Origin: Candidatus Contendibacter sp.
GTDB lineage: Bacteria; Pseudomonadota; Gammaproteobacteria; Competibacterales; Competibacteraceae
DNA: 64,000 nucleotides
Direction: 5' to 3'
Assembly: GCA_029624765.1 (NCBI GenBank)
Contig: JARSSO010000059.1
Coordinates: forward strand, 149,921-213,920
Below are positions 51,514 to 61,007 of this stretch, one piece after another. Both the position numbers and the translations under genes were made by a program. The notes beneath the pieces are model-generated. The model searched no databases and had not been told where the DNA came from. It saw nothing but the letters and a program-made list of their open reading frames with translations. Each line of letters opens with the position of its first letter. Positions within the stretch are counted from its first letter, which is position 1.

Positions 51514-54405
51514 ATGACCGAGTTTGCCGACTGGCTGGGCCGATTGCCCGAGCCGCTGCGCCCCGAGGTGGTCCGGCACTGGGAAGCCTTCGCAACCGCC
51601 GCGCGAAAGGCGGACCTGAATCTTCCCGAGGGCGCGGCGCTGGGGCAATTGGTCACGGTTTGGTCGGGTAGCGACTTTGTTGCTCGCGCCTGCGTGCGCG
51701 ATCCGGCGCTGCTGGTGGATTTGCTGGACAGTGGCGATCTGGCGACCCGCTACGCACCGGGTGATTATGCGCTACGGCTGGAGCGGGTACTACCGAAGGC
51801 CACGGATGAAGACCAGGCTGGGGTCGTTCTACGCCGGTTTCGGCAGCGCGAAATGATCCGCGTCGCCTGGCGCGATTTAGCCGAGCTGGCGGGGTTGGAG
51901 GAAACGCTGGGCGATTTGACGGATCTGGCCGAGCAGTTGGTCGATGCGGCGCTGGAGCGATTGCACGCCTGGCAAAGCCGCCGTTTTGGCGAGCCGCGCG
52001 ATGCCGAGGGCCGGCCGCAACGGCTGGTCGTGCTGGGCATGGGCAAGCTCGGCGGGCGCGAACTCAACTTTTCGTCCGACATCGATCTGATCTTCACCTA
52101 TCCCCGCCAGGGCCGGACCGATGGCGCGAAGGCGGTGAGCAACGAGGAATTCTTTCGCCGGCTGGGGCAACGGCTGATCAAGACCCTGGCCGAACCGACC
52201 GCCGACAGTTTCGTGTTCCGGGTGGACATGCGGTTGCGGCCGTTCGGCGATTCCGGGCCGCTGGTCGTCTCGTTCGCCGCGTTCGAGGACTACTATCAGA
52301 ATCATGGCCGGGACTGGGAACGCTACGCCATGATCAAGGCCCGGATCATCGCCGGTGACCGGGAAGCCGGGGAGCGGCTGCTGGGGGGGCTGCGGCCCTT
52401 CGTTTATCGCCGCTATCTGGATTACGGCGCGTTCGAATCCCTGCGCGAGATGAAGGCCATGATTACCCAGGAGATGGAGCGCAAGGGGATGCGGCGCAAC
52501 ATCAAGCTGGGGCCAGGCGGCATCCGCGAGATCGAATTCATCGGCCAGGCGTTCCAGCTCATCTATGGCGGGCGCGATCCGGCGCTGCGCCAGCGTGGTA
52601 TCCTGCGGGTGCTGGATCATCTGGCCGCCAGCGGCCGCCTGCCGGAACCGGCGGTCGCCAGCCTCAAACAGGCCTACACCTTCCTGCGCCGGGTCGAAAA
52701 TCGCCTGCAAGCCTGGGCCGATCAGCAGACTCACGATCTGCCGGACGAGGAACTGGCGCAACTGCGACTGGCCTTCGCCATGAACCAGCCCGGCTGGGGC
52801 GCGTTCGCGCTGGAACTGGCCCATCATGTCGAAGCCGTGAGTCAGCAGTTCGCTCAGGTGTTCGGCGGGCCGGCGACGACGCCCGGGAGCGACGCGGGTG
52901 AAACCGCGCTGGCGGAACTGTGGCGAAACGGGCCAGACGAGGAAGCCGCGTTGCGGTTGCTGGCCGACCACGGTTTCGAGCCGCCGACCCTGGCCTGGAA
53001 TCGGTTGCGGGCCTTGCGGGACGGTTTTAGCTATCGAACGATGAGCCCACCCGCGCGCGCGCGCCTGGACGCGCTGTTGCCGGCGGTGTTGCCGGCGGTC
53101 GCGGCCGCGCCGGAGCCGACCGCGACCCTGGAACGGGTGTTGAACCTGCTCGAAGCGGTCGCCCGCCGGTCGGTTTATCTGGCGCTGCTGGCCGACCATC
53201 CCCAAGCCCTGACCCATTTGGTCAAACTGTGCGCCGCCAGCGGCTGGATCGGCGCCCACCTGGCCCGTTATCCCTTGCTGCTGGACGATCTGCTCAATCC
53301 CGCCGTGTTGTACGCGCCGCTGGATCGCCAGCGACTGGCGGCGGAATTGGAGCTGCAACTGGCGCGGGCGCCGGTCGACGAACCCGAGGAGCGGCTGAAC
53401 GCGCTGCGCTATTTCAAGCAGACCCAGGTGTTGCGGGTCGCCGCCGCCGATGTCAGCGGCGCCATGCCGTTGATGATCGTCAGCGACCATCTGACCGAAA
53501 TCGCCGAAACCTTGCTGCGCGCGGTGCTGGAACTGGCCTGGGCCGACCTGCGGCCACGGTTCGGTCAACCCCGCTGCGTGGTGAACGGGGTGGAGCGGGA
53601 CGCCGGTTTCGCCATCGTCGCTTACGGCAAGCTGGGCGGGATCGAACTCAATTACGGCTCGGACCTGGACCTGGTCTTCCTGCACGACAGCGCCGGCGAC
53701 CGGCAAGTGACCGACGGACCGCGCCCGATTGACAATCCCAGCTTCTTCGCCAAGCTGGTGCAGCGCATTGTCCATTGGTTGACCACCCGCACCGGCGCGG
53801 GCGCTCTGTACGAAGTGGACACCCGGTTGCGGCCCAGTGGCCGCGCCGGCCTGCTGGTGAGTTCCTTCGAAGCGTTCGCCGAATACCAGCGCAACCAGGC
53901 TTGGACCTGGGAGCATCAAGCCCTGGCCCGCGCGCGGGTCGTGGCGGGGCCGGCGGTGCTGGTCGAGCGGTTCCAGGCGGTCCGCCGGGACGTGCTGGGG
54001 CGCGAGCGCGATCCCGCCATGTTGCGCCAGGAGGTTCGCGACATGCGCGAGCGAATGCGCGCCGAGCTGGATACCAGCACCGCCGAGATCTTCGATCTCA
54101 AGCAGGGTCGGGGTGGTATCGCCGATATTGAATTTATGGTGCAATATGAAATTCTGGCAAACGCTTACCGCCACCCGGATTTGCTGATTTATCCCGATAA
54201 CATCCGCCAACTCGATGGGCTGGAACGGTTCGGTGTCCTGTCCGTCGCCGATGCCGCCCGGTTGCGCAACGCCTATCGCGGACTGCGACGGCGCATCCAT
54301 CGGCTCAAGCTGCAAGAGCAGCCGGCCCAGGTTCCGGTGGATGAAGCGCGGGACGAGCGCGAGGGCGTCATCCGGGTTTGGCGGCGATTGATGGAAGGCG
54401 ATTGA
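51514..54405 (+). CDS. glnE: bifunctional glutamine synthetase adenylyltransferase/adenylyl-removing enzyme
   Basis: A 963-residue protein (E. coli 946). Two nucleotidyltransferase domains: GMGKLGGRELNFSSDIDLIF (about 174-193, deadenylylation half) and AYGKLGGIELNYGSDLDLVF (about 705-724, adenylylation half), each with the GSD/SSDxD catalytic pair; a helical regulatory linker lies between. It sets glutamine synthetase activity in response to PII and glutamine. Followed by ilvE, as in Pseudomonas. Confidence 0.97.
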   Translation: MTEFADWLGRLPEPLRPEVVRHWEAFATAARKADLNLPEGAALGQLVTVWSGSDFVARACVRDPALLVDLLDSGDLATRYAPGDYALRLERVLPKATDEDQAGVVLRRFRQREMIRVAWRDLAELAGLEETLGDLTDLAEQLVDAALERLHAWQSRRFGEPRDAEGRPQRLVVLGMGKLGGRELNFSSDIDLIFTYPRQGRTDGAKAVSNEEFFRRLGQRLIKTLAEPTADSFVFRVDMRLRPFGDSGPLVVSFAAFEDYYQNHGRDWERYAMIKARIIAGDREAGERLLGGLRPFVYRRYLDYGAFESLREMKAMITQEMERKGMRRNIKLGPGGIREIEFIGQAFQLIYGGRDPALRQRGILRVLDHLAASGRLPEPAVASLKQAYTFLRRVENRLQAWADQQTHDLPDEELAQLRLAFAMNQPGWGAFALELAHHVEAVSQQFAQVFGGPATTPGSDAGETALAELWRNGPDEEAALRLLADHGFEPPTLAWNRLRALRDGFSYRTMSPPARARLDALLPAVLPAVAAAPEPTATLERVLNLLEAVARRSVYLALLADHPQALTHLVKLCAASGWIGAHLARYPLLLDDLLNPAVLYAPLDRQRLAAELELQLARAPVDEPEERLNALRYFKQTQVLRVAAADVSGAMPLMIVSDHLTEIAETLLRAVLELAWADLRPRFGQPRCVVNGVERDAGFAIVAYGKLGGIELNYGSDLDLVFLHDSAGDRQVTDGPRPIDNPSFFAKLVQRIVHWLTTRTGAGALYEVDTRLRPSGRAGLLVSSFEAFAEYQRNQAWTWEHQALARARVVAGPAVLVERFQAVRRDVLGRERDPAMLRQEVRDMRERMRAELDTSTAEIFDLKQGRGGIADIEFMVQYEILANAYRHPDLLIYPDNIRQLDGLERFGVLSVADAARLRNAYRGLRRRIHRLKLQEQPAQVPVDEARDEREGVIRVWRRLMEGD

Positions 54406-54458
54406 TGGCCTGTCCCGTGGAATGAAGGATTGAAATACAGAGCGAGGAGATTTTGATC

Positions 54459-55379
54459 ATGTCGATGGCCGACCGTGATGGTCTGATCTGGTACGACGGT
54501 GAACTGACCCCCTGGCGCGAAGCCAACACCCATGTTTTGACCCACACCCTGCATTATGGCATGGGGGTCTTCGAGGGGGTCCGCGCTTACGCCACCGACC
54601 GGGGCGCCGCGATTTTCCGGCTTCAGGCCCACACCGACCGGCTGTTTCGCTCGGCGCACATCGTCGGCATGCCGATCCCTTACAGCAAGGAAGAGATCAA
54701 CGCAGCCTGCCGGCGGGCGGTCGGCGCCAACAACCTGGCCAGCGCCTACATCCGCCCGATGGCCTTCTACGGCTCCGAAGGCATGGGACTGCGCGCCGAC
54801 AATCTGAAGGTTCACGTCATCGTCGCCGCCTGGGAATGGGGCGCCTACCTGGGCGCGGAGAATCTGGAGCGGGGCATCCGCATCCGCACTTCCTCGTTCA
54901 GCCGCCACCACGTCAACGTCACCATGTGCAAGGCCAAGGCCAACGGCAATTACATGAATTCGATGCTGGCGCTGGCCGACGCCCTGCGCGACGGCTACGA
55001 CGAGGCCATGCTGTTGGATACCGAGGGTTATGTCTCCGAGGGGAGCGGCGAAAACATCTTCATCGTCCGCGACGGGGTGATTTATACCCCGGACCTGACC
55101 TCGGCCCTGGAAGGCATCACCCGCGACACCATCTTGCGTTTCGCCACCGACCTGGGGATTCCACTCAAGGAAAAGCGCATCACCCGCGACGAGGTTTACA
55201 TTGCCGACGAGGCGTTCTTCACCGGTACCGCCGCCGAGGTGACGCCGATCCGCGAGGTGGACGGTCGCGCCATCGGTTCCGGCCGGCGCGGTCCGATCAC
55301 GCAACGGTTGCAAGCGCTGTATTTCGACCAGGTTCATGGCCGCCGCGATGCCTATCCCGAGTGGCTGACCCTGGTTTGA
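54459..55379 (+). CDS. ilvE: branched-chain amino acid aminotransferase
   Basis: A 306-residue fold-type IV PLP enzyme from MSMADRDGLIWYDGE (GAGGAG 11 bases upstream; a TTG at 54453 is less likely). Signatures: HTLHYGMGVFEGVRAY, the PLP Lys in CKAKANGNYMNS (about 160), EGSGENIFIV and TGTAAEVTPI. It transfers the amino group for isoleucine, leucine and valine, completing the path that ilvA starts. Confidence 0.96.
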   Translation: MSMADRDGLIWYDGELTPWREANTHVLTHTLHYGMGVFEGVRAYATDRGAAIFRLQAHTDRLFRSAHIVGMPIPYSKEEINAACRRAVGANNLASAYIRPMAFYGSEGMGLRADNLKVHVIVAAWEWGAYLGAENLERGIRIRTSSFSRHHVNVTMCKAKANGNYMNSMLALADALRDGYDEAMLLDTEGYVSEGSGENIFIVRDGVIYTPDLTSALEGITRDTILRFATDLGIPLKEKRITRDEVYIADEAFFTGTAAEVTPIREVDGRAIGSGRRGPITQRLQALYFDQVHGRRDAYPEWLTLV

Positions 55380-55429
55380 GTGTTTCCGACTGATCCCGAT
55401 CATCATAAAAAATCAGGAGAATCGTTATC

Positions 55430-55627
55430 ATGGCCGCCGCTGTTTCCGCCAAGGCGATGCCCAACGCCCAGAAAACCTACGAAGTCAGCCGCGCCGAGTT
55501 GCCGGTGTCCTGCCCGATGCCGGACATGGCGGTGTGGAATTCCCATCCCAAGGTCTATTTGCCCATCGAAGCCACCGGCAAGGCCAAGTGCCCGTATTGC
55601 GGGGCTGATTTCGTGCTGGTGGATTGA
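55430..55627 (+). CDS. small zinc-finger (CHCC-type) protein
   Basis: A 65-residue protein. The Zn ligands are Cys28 in SCPMPD, His39 in NSHPKVYLPIE and the CPYC pair near residues 54-57 in KCPYCGADF, the pattern of the zf-CHCC family related to mitochondrial NDUFS6. In several Gammaproteobacteria this gene lies next to ilvE and waa genes. Function unknown; GGAGA-like sequence precedes the ATG. Confidence 0.9.
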   Translation: MAAAVSAKAMPNAQKTYEVSRAELPVSCPMPDMAVWNSHPKVYLPIEATGKAKCPYCGADFVLVD

Positions 55628-55660
55628 CCAACTTTTCGAACGCGGGCCAACCGATCTCGG

Positions 55661-56563
55661 ATGTCGTTCGTCGTTTGGCGGTTCTGCGACGGCAAGGCCG
55701 GGCACGACAATCAGACCCGGGGTTTGGCCGAAGCCTTGGCCCGGTTGCGGTCGGTCGAGGTCGTCACGCTGGAGCCGCTGTCGCCTGTCGCCGCCCTGCG
55801 CGGTCTGTTGTTGGGCTGCCAGCCCGGCTGGAACGCATGCCCAACTCCAAACTTGTTGCTGGGCGCTGGCCATCGCACCCATCTGTCGCTGTTGGCCGCC
55901 CGCCGCATCCGGGGCGGCAAGGCGGTGGTGTTGATGCGTCCCTCCCTGCCGCTGGGCCTGTTCGATCTTTGCCTGATCCCGGAGCACGACGCGCCGCCGG
56001 TCCGCCCCAACGTGCTCGTCACACGGGGGGCGCTGAACCGCATTCGACCCGCCGCGCTGAACCCCCACCGGGGATTACTGCTGATCGGCGGTCCGTCCGC
56101 GCACTTCGGCTGGGATAACGCCGCGTTGCGCCAAGCCATCGCGACCCTTGTCGCCGCCAATCCCGCGATCCAATGGACCCTGACCACGTCCCGCCGCACG
56201 CCCCCCGACTTTCTGGAAGGTTTAGCCGGGATGGCCGACGCGCGGCTGACGGTGGTTCCGGTCGCGGCCACCGGCCCGGACTGGCTGCCGGCGCAACTGG
56301 CGCGAACCGGGCAAGCATGGGTAACCGCCGATAGCGTCTCCATGGTTTACGAGGCGCTGACCGCCGGCGCCATGGTCGGCGTATTAGAGGTACCGCGCAA
56401 GCGCGCCAGCCGAATCGGCAAGGGGCTTGACGGTCTGATCGCCGACGGTTGGGTAACCTCGTTCCTGAATTGGCAAGGCGGCGCGCGGTTGCGGCGCCCG
56501 CCTGGAAACTTTAATGAGGCGGAGCGCTGCGCCCGCTGGATCGTCGAGCAGTGGCTCGGCTGA
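55661..56563 (+). CDS. ELM1/GtrOC1-family putative glycosyltransferase
   Basis: A 300-residue protein with FCDGKAGHDNQTRGLAEAL at the N-terminus, LLGAGHRTHLSLLAAR, LLIGGPSAHFGWD, and TADSVSMVYEALTAGAMVGVLEV near the C-terminus: the DUF1022/mitochondrial-fission ELM1 family, which has a GT-B-like fold. Bacterial members sit in LPS loci and probably transfer a sugar. No biochemical role is established. It overlaps the next gene by 13 bp. Confidence 0.83.
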   Translation: MSFVVWRFCDGKAGHDNQTRGLAEALARLRSVEVVTLEPLSPVAALRGLLLGCQPGWNACPTPNLLLGAGHRTHLSLLAARRIRGGKAVVLMRPSLPLGLFDLCLIPEHDAPPVRPNVLVTRGALNRIRPAALNPHRGLLLIGGPSAHFGWDNAALRQAIATLVAANPAIQWTLTTSRRTPPDFLEGLAGMADARLTVVPVAATGPDWLPAQLARTGQAWVTADSVSMVYEALTAGAMVGVLEVPRKRASRIGKGLDGLIADGWVTSFLNWQGGARLRRPPGNFNEAERCARWIVEQWLG

Positions 56564-57678
56564 GCGTGGCGCAATTGCTGCCGGCCCTCGATGGCGGCGG
56601 TGTGGAGCGGGGAACGCTGGAGATCGCGCGGGAACTGGTCCGGCGCGGTCATCGCTCGGTGGTGGTTTCCGCCGGTGGGCGACTGGTCCCGGAATTGGCG
56701 CGCGAGGGCAGCGAACATTGTCCTTGGCCGCTCGGCGCCAAATCGCCGTTGACCCTGCGCTGGGTCTGGCCACTGCGGCGCTGGTTGGCCGAACAGCGCA
56801 TCGATATCGTGCACGCCCGCTCGCGGTTGCCAGCCTGGATCGGCTGGCTGGCTTGGCGGGGCATGGACCCGGCCACTCGACCGCGCTTCGTCACCACCGT
56901 TCACGGCTTATATTCGGTTTCCCGGTACAGCGCCGTCATGACGCGCGGCGAAAGGGTGATCGCGGTGTCGGAAACCATGCGCGACTATCTGCAACGCCAT
57001 TATCCAACTTTGCCGGCGGAGCGGATTCAGATCATTCATCGCGGCGTGGACCCGGCGGAATTTCCCCATGGTTACCGCCCGTCGTCTGAATGGCTGGACA
57101 GGTGGTTTCAGCGGTATCCACAACTTCGGGAAGCGCCGGTACTGACTCTGCCGGGCCGCTTGAGCCGGCTCAAGGGCCACGAGGATTTCATCGAACTGAT
57201 CGGCCGGTTGCGGGCGCGCGGCTGGCCGACGCATGGTCTGATCGTCGGCGGCGTCGAGCCGCGCCGACAGCGTTACGCGAACCAGCTTCAGGAGAAAGCG
57301 CGGTCACTGGGTTTGGAAGATGCGATTCTGTTTACCGGTCACCGCGCCGACATGCGTGAAATTTACGCGGTCTCCACCCTGGTCCTGTCGCTGTCGGCCC
57401 AGCCGGAATCGTTTGGCCGCACGGTGCTTGAGGCGCTGAGCCTTGGTACGCCGGTCGTGGGCTATGCGCATGGCGGCGTCGGCGAGATTCTGGCGCGACT
57501 CTATCCCGCCGGGCTGACACCGTTCGGTGATCTGGACGCGCTCGTGGCGCGGGTGGTCGACTTGTTGACCGCCGCGCCTCCGGTGCCGCCGGAGCCGGTC
57601 TTCCCCTTGCGGCGGATGCTGGATGAAACGCTGACGCTGTATGAATCCTTGCATCGGGCGCCCAGGAATCTCGCATGA
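56551..57678 (+). CDS. GT4-family glycosyltransferase, LPS core type
   Basis: A 375-residue GT-B enzyme from GTG at 56551 (or GTG 56566). N-terminal GGGVERGTLEIARELVRRGH, a middle VSETMRDYLQRHYP, C-terminal GRLSRLKGHEDFIELI and the donor-binding QPESFGRTVLEALSLGTPVVGYAHGGVGEI (EX7E pattern). It likely extends the LPS core. Its last bases overlap the GT9 gene (ATGA). Confidence 0.88.
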   Translation: MARLSVAQLLPALDGGGVERGTLEIARELVRRGHRSVVVSAGGRLVPELAREGSEHCPWPLGAKSPLTLRWVWPLRRWLAEQRIDIVHARSRLPAWIGWLAWRGMDPATRPRFVTTVHGLYSVSRYSAVMTRGERVIAVSETMRDYLQRHYPTLPAERIQIIHRGVDPAEFPHGYRPSSEWLDRWFQRYPQLREAPVLTLPGRLSRLKGHEDFIELIGRLRARGWPTHGLIVGGVEPRRQRYANQLQEKARSLGLEDAILFTGHRADMREIYAVSTLVLSLSAQPESFGRTVLEALSLGTPVVGYAHGGVGEILARLYPAGLTPFGDLDALVARVVDLLTAAPPVPPEPVFPLRRMLDETLTLYESLHRAPRNLA

Positions 57679-58685
57679 AACTTGCCCCCTCCGGACGAAC
57701 GCTGATCGTGCAGCCGTTGCCCGGCATCGGCGACATGGTCTGGCATCTGCCGCATATTCACGCCATCGCCGCGACGACCATGGAAGGGCGGGTGGATATT
57801 TTGACCAAGCCGCGTTCCCAGGCGGATCGGTTGCTGCGGGCTGAACCTTGCGTTGGGCGGATTTTGTGGCTGGAGCGGGAAATTGGCCGTCACGCCGGTC
57901 CGCGCGGCCTGTTCCGCTTGGCCGCCCTGCTGCGGCGGGAGCGTTATCAGCGCGCGTGGTTTCTGCATGGCAGCGCCCGCTACGTCCTCGCGGCGCGGCT
58001 GGCTGGCGTCCCGGAGCGGATCGGCTATGGGATCGGCCTGCAATCGTTCCTGCTGAACGTGCCGGTACGGTTGCCATCCGGTCTGCGCCACGCCCATCCC
58101 ATTCTCCGGGCCGACGCCTTGCTTGATGTCCTGGCCATTCCCCGTGCCGAATTGAAGCCGTGCCTGGCGGTGGATCCCCATGCGGCCCGGGCGGTGGCGG
58201 CCCGGTTCGCCGCATGGCCCGCGCCGTGGATCGCGCTGGGCATCGGCAGCAGCGAACCCTGGAAGCAATGGGGCGCGGCGCGATTCGCGGAATTGACGCT
58301 GGCGTTGTGGCGCCGGGTCGGCTCGATTTTTATCGTCGGCGGTCCCGCCGAGCGGGAGTTGGCCGACGAGGTATTGACGCGCGTCCGGGCCGACGGCGCC
58401 ACGGCGGCGGATGCGGTGGCCTTGCCGCTGGAACAGACGGCGGCGTTGCTGGCTCGATGCCGCGCCTATATCGGCAACGATACCGGGGTGCTCAACATGG
58501 CGGCTGCCTTGCGCGTGCCGGCCGTGGGCCTGTTCGGTGGCTCGACGCCGTTGACCCATTCCCATTTCATTTACGCGATCACGCCGCCACCCGGCGAACG
58601 GGGCATGACGGCGATCACGGTTGCCCACGTTCTCGAAACGCTGGCCCGGCTGAGTTGGTCCGATGAAACTTGCCACGCTCCCTAA
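57675..58685 (+). CDS. GT9-family (heptosyltransferase-like) glycosyltransferase
   Basis: A 336-residue protein: N-terminal IVQPLPGIGDMVWHLPHIHAI (acceptor loop of WaaC/WaaF type), LGIGSSEPWKQWGAARFAELT (donor-side Lys-Trp) and YIGNDTGVLNMAAALRVPAVGLFGGSTP (the D-T/S-G motif). It should add a heptose or similar sugar to the core. Overlaps the O-antigen ligase gene by 23 bp. Confidence 0.87.
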   Translation: MKLAPSGRTLIVQPLPGIGDMVWHLPHIHAIAATTMEGRVDILTKPRSQADRLLRAEPCVGRILWLEREIGRHAGPRGLFRLAALLRRERYQRAWFLHGSARYVLAARLAGVPERIGYGIGLQSFLLNVPVRLPSGLRHAHPILRADALLDVLAIPRAELKPCLAVDPHAARAVAARFAAWPAPWIALGIGSSEPWKQWGAARFAELTLALWRRVGSIFIVGGPAERELADEVLTRVRADGATAADAVALPLEQTAALLARCRAYIGNDTGVLNMAAALRVPAVGLFGGSTPLTHSHFIYAITPPPGERGMTAITVAHVLETLARLSWSDETCHAP

Positions 58686-59880
58686 CGCTGTCCAGGAAGC
58701 TTTTTTTCAGCGGGGCTGGCTGTTGCTGGCGGTACTGCCGCTGACCCAGGTTGGCGGGCGCGCGTTGTTCAACGGCGTCGCCGGGTTGTATGCCGTATGG
58801 GGACTGTTCAGCCTTTGGAGCCGCCGCGCCCGGCTGGATCGCGCCACGGCCTTGTGGTACCTGATCCTGCTGGGGGTATTCCTGCTGGGGATTCCCGGCG
58901 CGATTGATCCAACCGAGGCGCTTAAAAGCTGGGCAGCCTTTTTCATGCACAGCCTGAGCTTGCCGCTGATGCAGGTGGCGCTGCGAGAATCCCCGGCCCA
59001 TCCCGACCGCCTGCTGAACGCGATGGCGCTGTTTGGCGGGATCAATTTGGTGGCAGTGGTTCTGATGCTGCCCTATCATGGCTTCGGCTGGTCCGGTCAG
59101 CCGTTCGATCCCGGCAGCCAACTGCGGGAGGACAATCTGCCCTTTCTATTGCCGTTCCTGCTGGGCTGGGTCTGGCGGCGGAACGATGGGCGCTGGTGCC
59201 ATGGCGCGATGGTCGGCATCGTCGCGGTCGTCCTGGGTTATGTGGCGCTGTCCGAGGGCAGGGCGGCGCTGCTGGGCCTGATCGTCGGTCTGATGGTGTT
59301 CTATTGGCTGGTTTTGGGCTGGCGACTGCGCTGGAGCGTGCTGCTGGCGACGCTGGTGTTGGGGATTGGCGTTCTCGCCAATACGGCGCCTTTCCAAAAA
59401 AGCGAATTGGACCCGCACCGTCCGCTGGATGCCTTCACCAGCGGGCGCACCATCCTGTGGCGACAGGCGCTGCAACATCCCCCGGAGCGAGCCTGGCTGG
59501 GCGTCGGAATCGGCAATGGCTTTCACGCCCGCGAGGTGTTGAGTTTCGAGATGGGCGGCGACCGAATACAGGTCAAGCATCTCCATAACTTCCTGATGGA
59601 CGCCTGGTACGAGACCGGTCTGCTGGGAGTTGGAGTGTTGGTGCTTTTGATCGGCCTCGTGTTCGCGCGGTTGGGGTGTGCATGGCGGCGACTGTCCGCC
59701 GAGGACCGCCAGCGCGCCGGCGTGTTGCTGGCGGCGGCGCTGGCCATTATCACCGCCGGGTTGCTGAGCTTTGGTTACACATCCCGGTATTTCGCCTGCT
59801 ATGGCTTTGCCTGTCTGGGAGGATTGAGCTATTTCGCTATGTCGCCAGCAGCCGCTGATAAAAGTCTAGATAGGCGCTGA
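58663..59880 (+). CDS. O-antigen ligase family protein (Wzy_C)
   Basis: A 405-residue membrane protein with about ten hydrophobic helices. The family segment GRTILWRQALQHPPERAWLGVGIGNGFHAREV (about 266-297) and HLHNFLMDAWYETGLLGVGVLVLLI (about 307-331, with the conserved His) are present. It joins O-antigen or another glycan to lipid A-core at the periplasmic side. Its 3' end overlaps the convergent GT4 gene by 44 bp. Confidence 0.88.
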   Translation: MKLATLPNAVQEAFFQRGWLLLAVLPLTQVGGRALFNGVAGLYAVWGLFSLWSRRARLDRATALWYLILLGVFLLGIPGAIDPTEALKSWAAFFMHSLSLPLMQVALRESPAHPDRLLNAMALFGGINLVAVVLMLPYHGFGWSGQPFDPGSQLREDNLPFLLPFLLGWVWRRNDGRWCHGAMVGIVAVVLGYVALSEGRAALLGLIVGLMVFYWLVLGWRLRWSVLLATLVLGIGVLANTAPFQKSELDPHRPLDAFTSGRTILWRQALQHPPERAWLGVGIGNGFHAREVLSFEMGGDRIQVKHLHNFLMDAWYETGLLGVGVLVLLIGLVFARLGCAWRRLSAEDRQRAGVLLAAALAIITAGLLSFGYTSRYFACYGFACLGGLSYFAMSPAAADKSLDRR

Positions 59881-60904
59881 CGATGCGTTGCTGGCTGTAA
59901 CGCGCTTCCACTTTCCCGCAGCCTTGCGCGGCCAGTCGCGCCCGCAACGGTCCATCTTCCAGGAGTAGCCGAATGCCATCGGCCAGGGCGCGCGGTTGTC
60001 GAGGGGGAACCAGCCAGGCGTCCTCGCCGTGGGCGACGAGTTCCAAAGCGCCGGGGGTTTGCGTGGACAACACCGCCCGCCGATGCCCCCAGGCTTCCAG
60101 GATCACGTTGCCCAACGTCTCGTGGCGCGACGGGCAGATGAAGAGATCGGCCAGCTCGTAATAGGGATGGGGATCGAGTTGCCAGCCAACCCAGCGGATT
60201 TGACCGCCAATGCCCAATTGATTCGCGTGGTCGCGAAGTTTGGCGCTCAGGGGACCGTCGCCCACGATGACCAGAACCAGCGGTCGGTGGTGCAAAGCCG
60301 TTTCGAGCAGTGCCAGGGCGGCCAAAAGGTCTTCGAACCCCTTGACCGGGTGCAAACGGCCTACCGCCGCCAGCACCAGCGCGTCCTCGGGAATGGCCAG
60401 TCGTCGTCGCCAGTCCGCGATCTGTTCTGGCGAACTGGCGGCGGGAATATCGACAAAGTTGCCGATATGGGCGATGCGCGCCGCCGACAAGCCGTTGCGG
60501 ACCAGGTAGTCGCAAATGTCTTGGGTGTTGCCGACCCAGGCATGAGCGTGGCGGTAGCCCTTAAGGTCGTAATAACCGCCCAAGCGAGCGACATGGATCG
60601 GGCGTCGGCCCAGGTTCAGATGAGTCAGCCGCGTGGCCCGACCCATGTAGGTCTGGACAATGTCGGGTTGATGCTCGCGTAGAATCTTCCCGATCCGCCA
60701 GCGCGACGGCAAATCCCAGATGGCCCGCATCGGCACATGGATTTGAGTGACCTCCGCCCGCAACTTGGTCGCCACCCCGCCACCCGGGCTGTTGATGGCC
60801 AGTATCGGTTGGCCCTGCTCCAGCAAGGCATTGACCAGGCGAACATAAAATAACTCGGCTCCGCCGAGCGCCTGGCCAGCGACGATGTGGGCCGACATGA
60901 TCAT
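59837..60904 (-). CDS. GT4-family glycosyltransferase
   Basis: A 355-residue GT-B enzyme: GQALGGAELFYVRLVNALLEQG at the N-terminus, VGNTQDICDYL, GRLHPVKGFEDLL in the middle and SRHETLGNVILEAWGHRRAVLSTQTPGALELV (EX7E) at about 260-291. ATG at 60904 or the next ATG at 60898. Probably part of LPS core or O-antigen building. It is divergent from the GT2 gene. Confidence 0.88.
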   Translation of the reverse strand: MIMSAHIVAGQALGGAELFYVRLVNALLEQGQPILAINSPGGGVATKLRAEVTQIHVPMRAIWDLPSRWRIGKILREHQPDIVQTYMGRATRLTHLNLGRRPIHVARLGGYYDLKGYRHAHAWVGNTQDICDYLVRNGLSAARIAHIGNFVDIPAASSPEQIADWRRRLAIPEDALVLAAVGRLHPVKGFEDLLAALALLETALHHRPLVLVIVGDGPLSAKLRDHANQLGIGGQIRWVGWQLDPHPYYELADLFICPSRHETLGNVILEAWGHRRAVLSTQTPGALELVAHGEDAWLVPPRQPRALADGIRLLLEDGPLRARLAAQGCGKVEARYSQQRIVSAYLDFYQRLLAT

Positions 60905-61007
60905 GAGTTTATGATAACCGATTCAAGGTCAAGCGAAATGCGACGCCTCGTCGATGAACCAGCGGGCACGGCTTCTAATAAACGCTCTTTCGGGAACGGA
61001 CGGATTC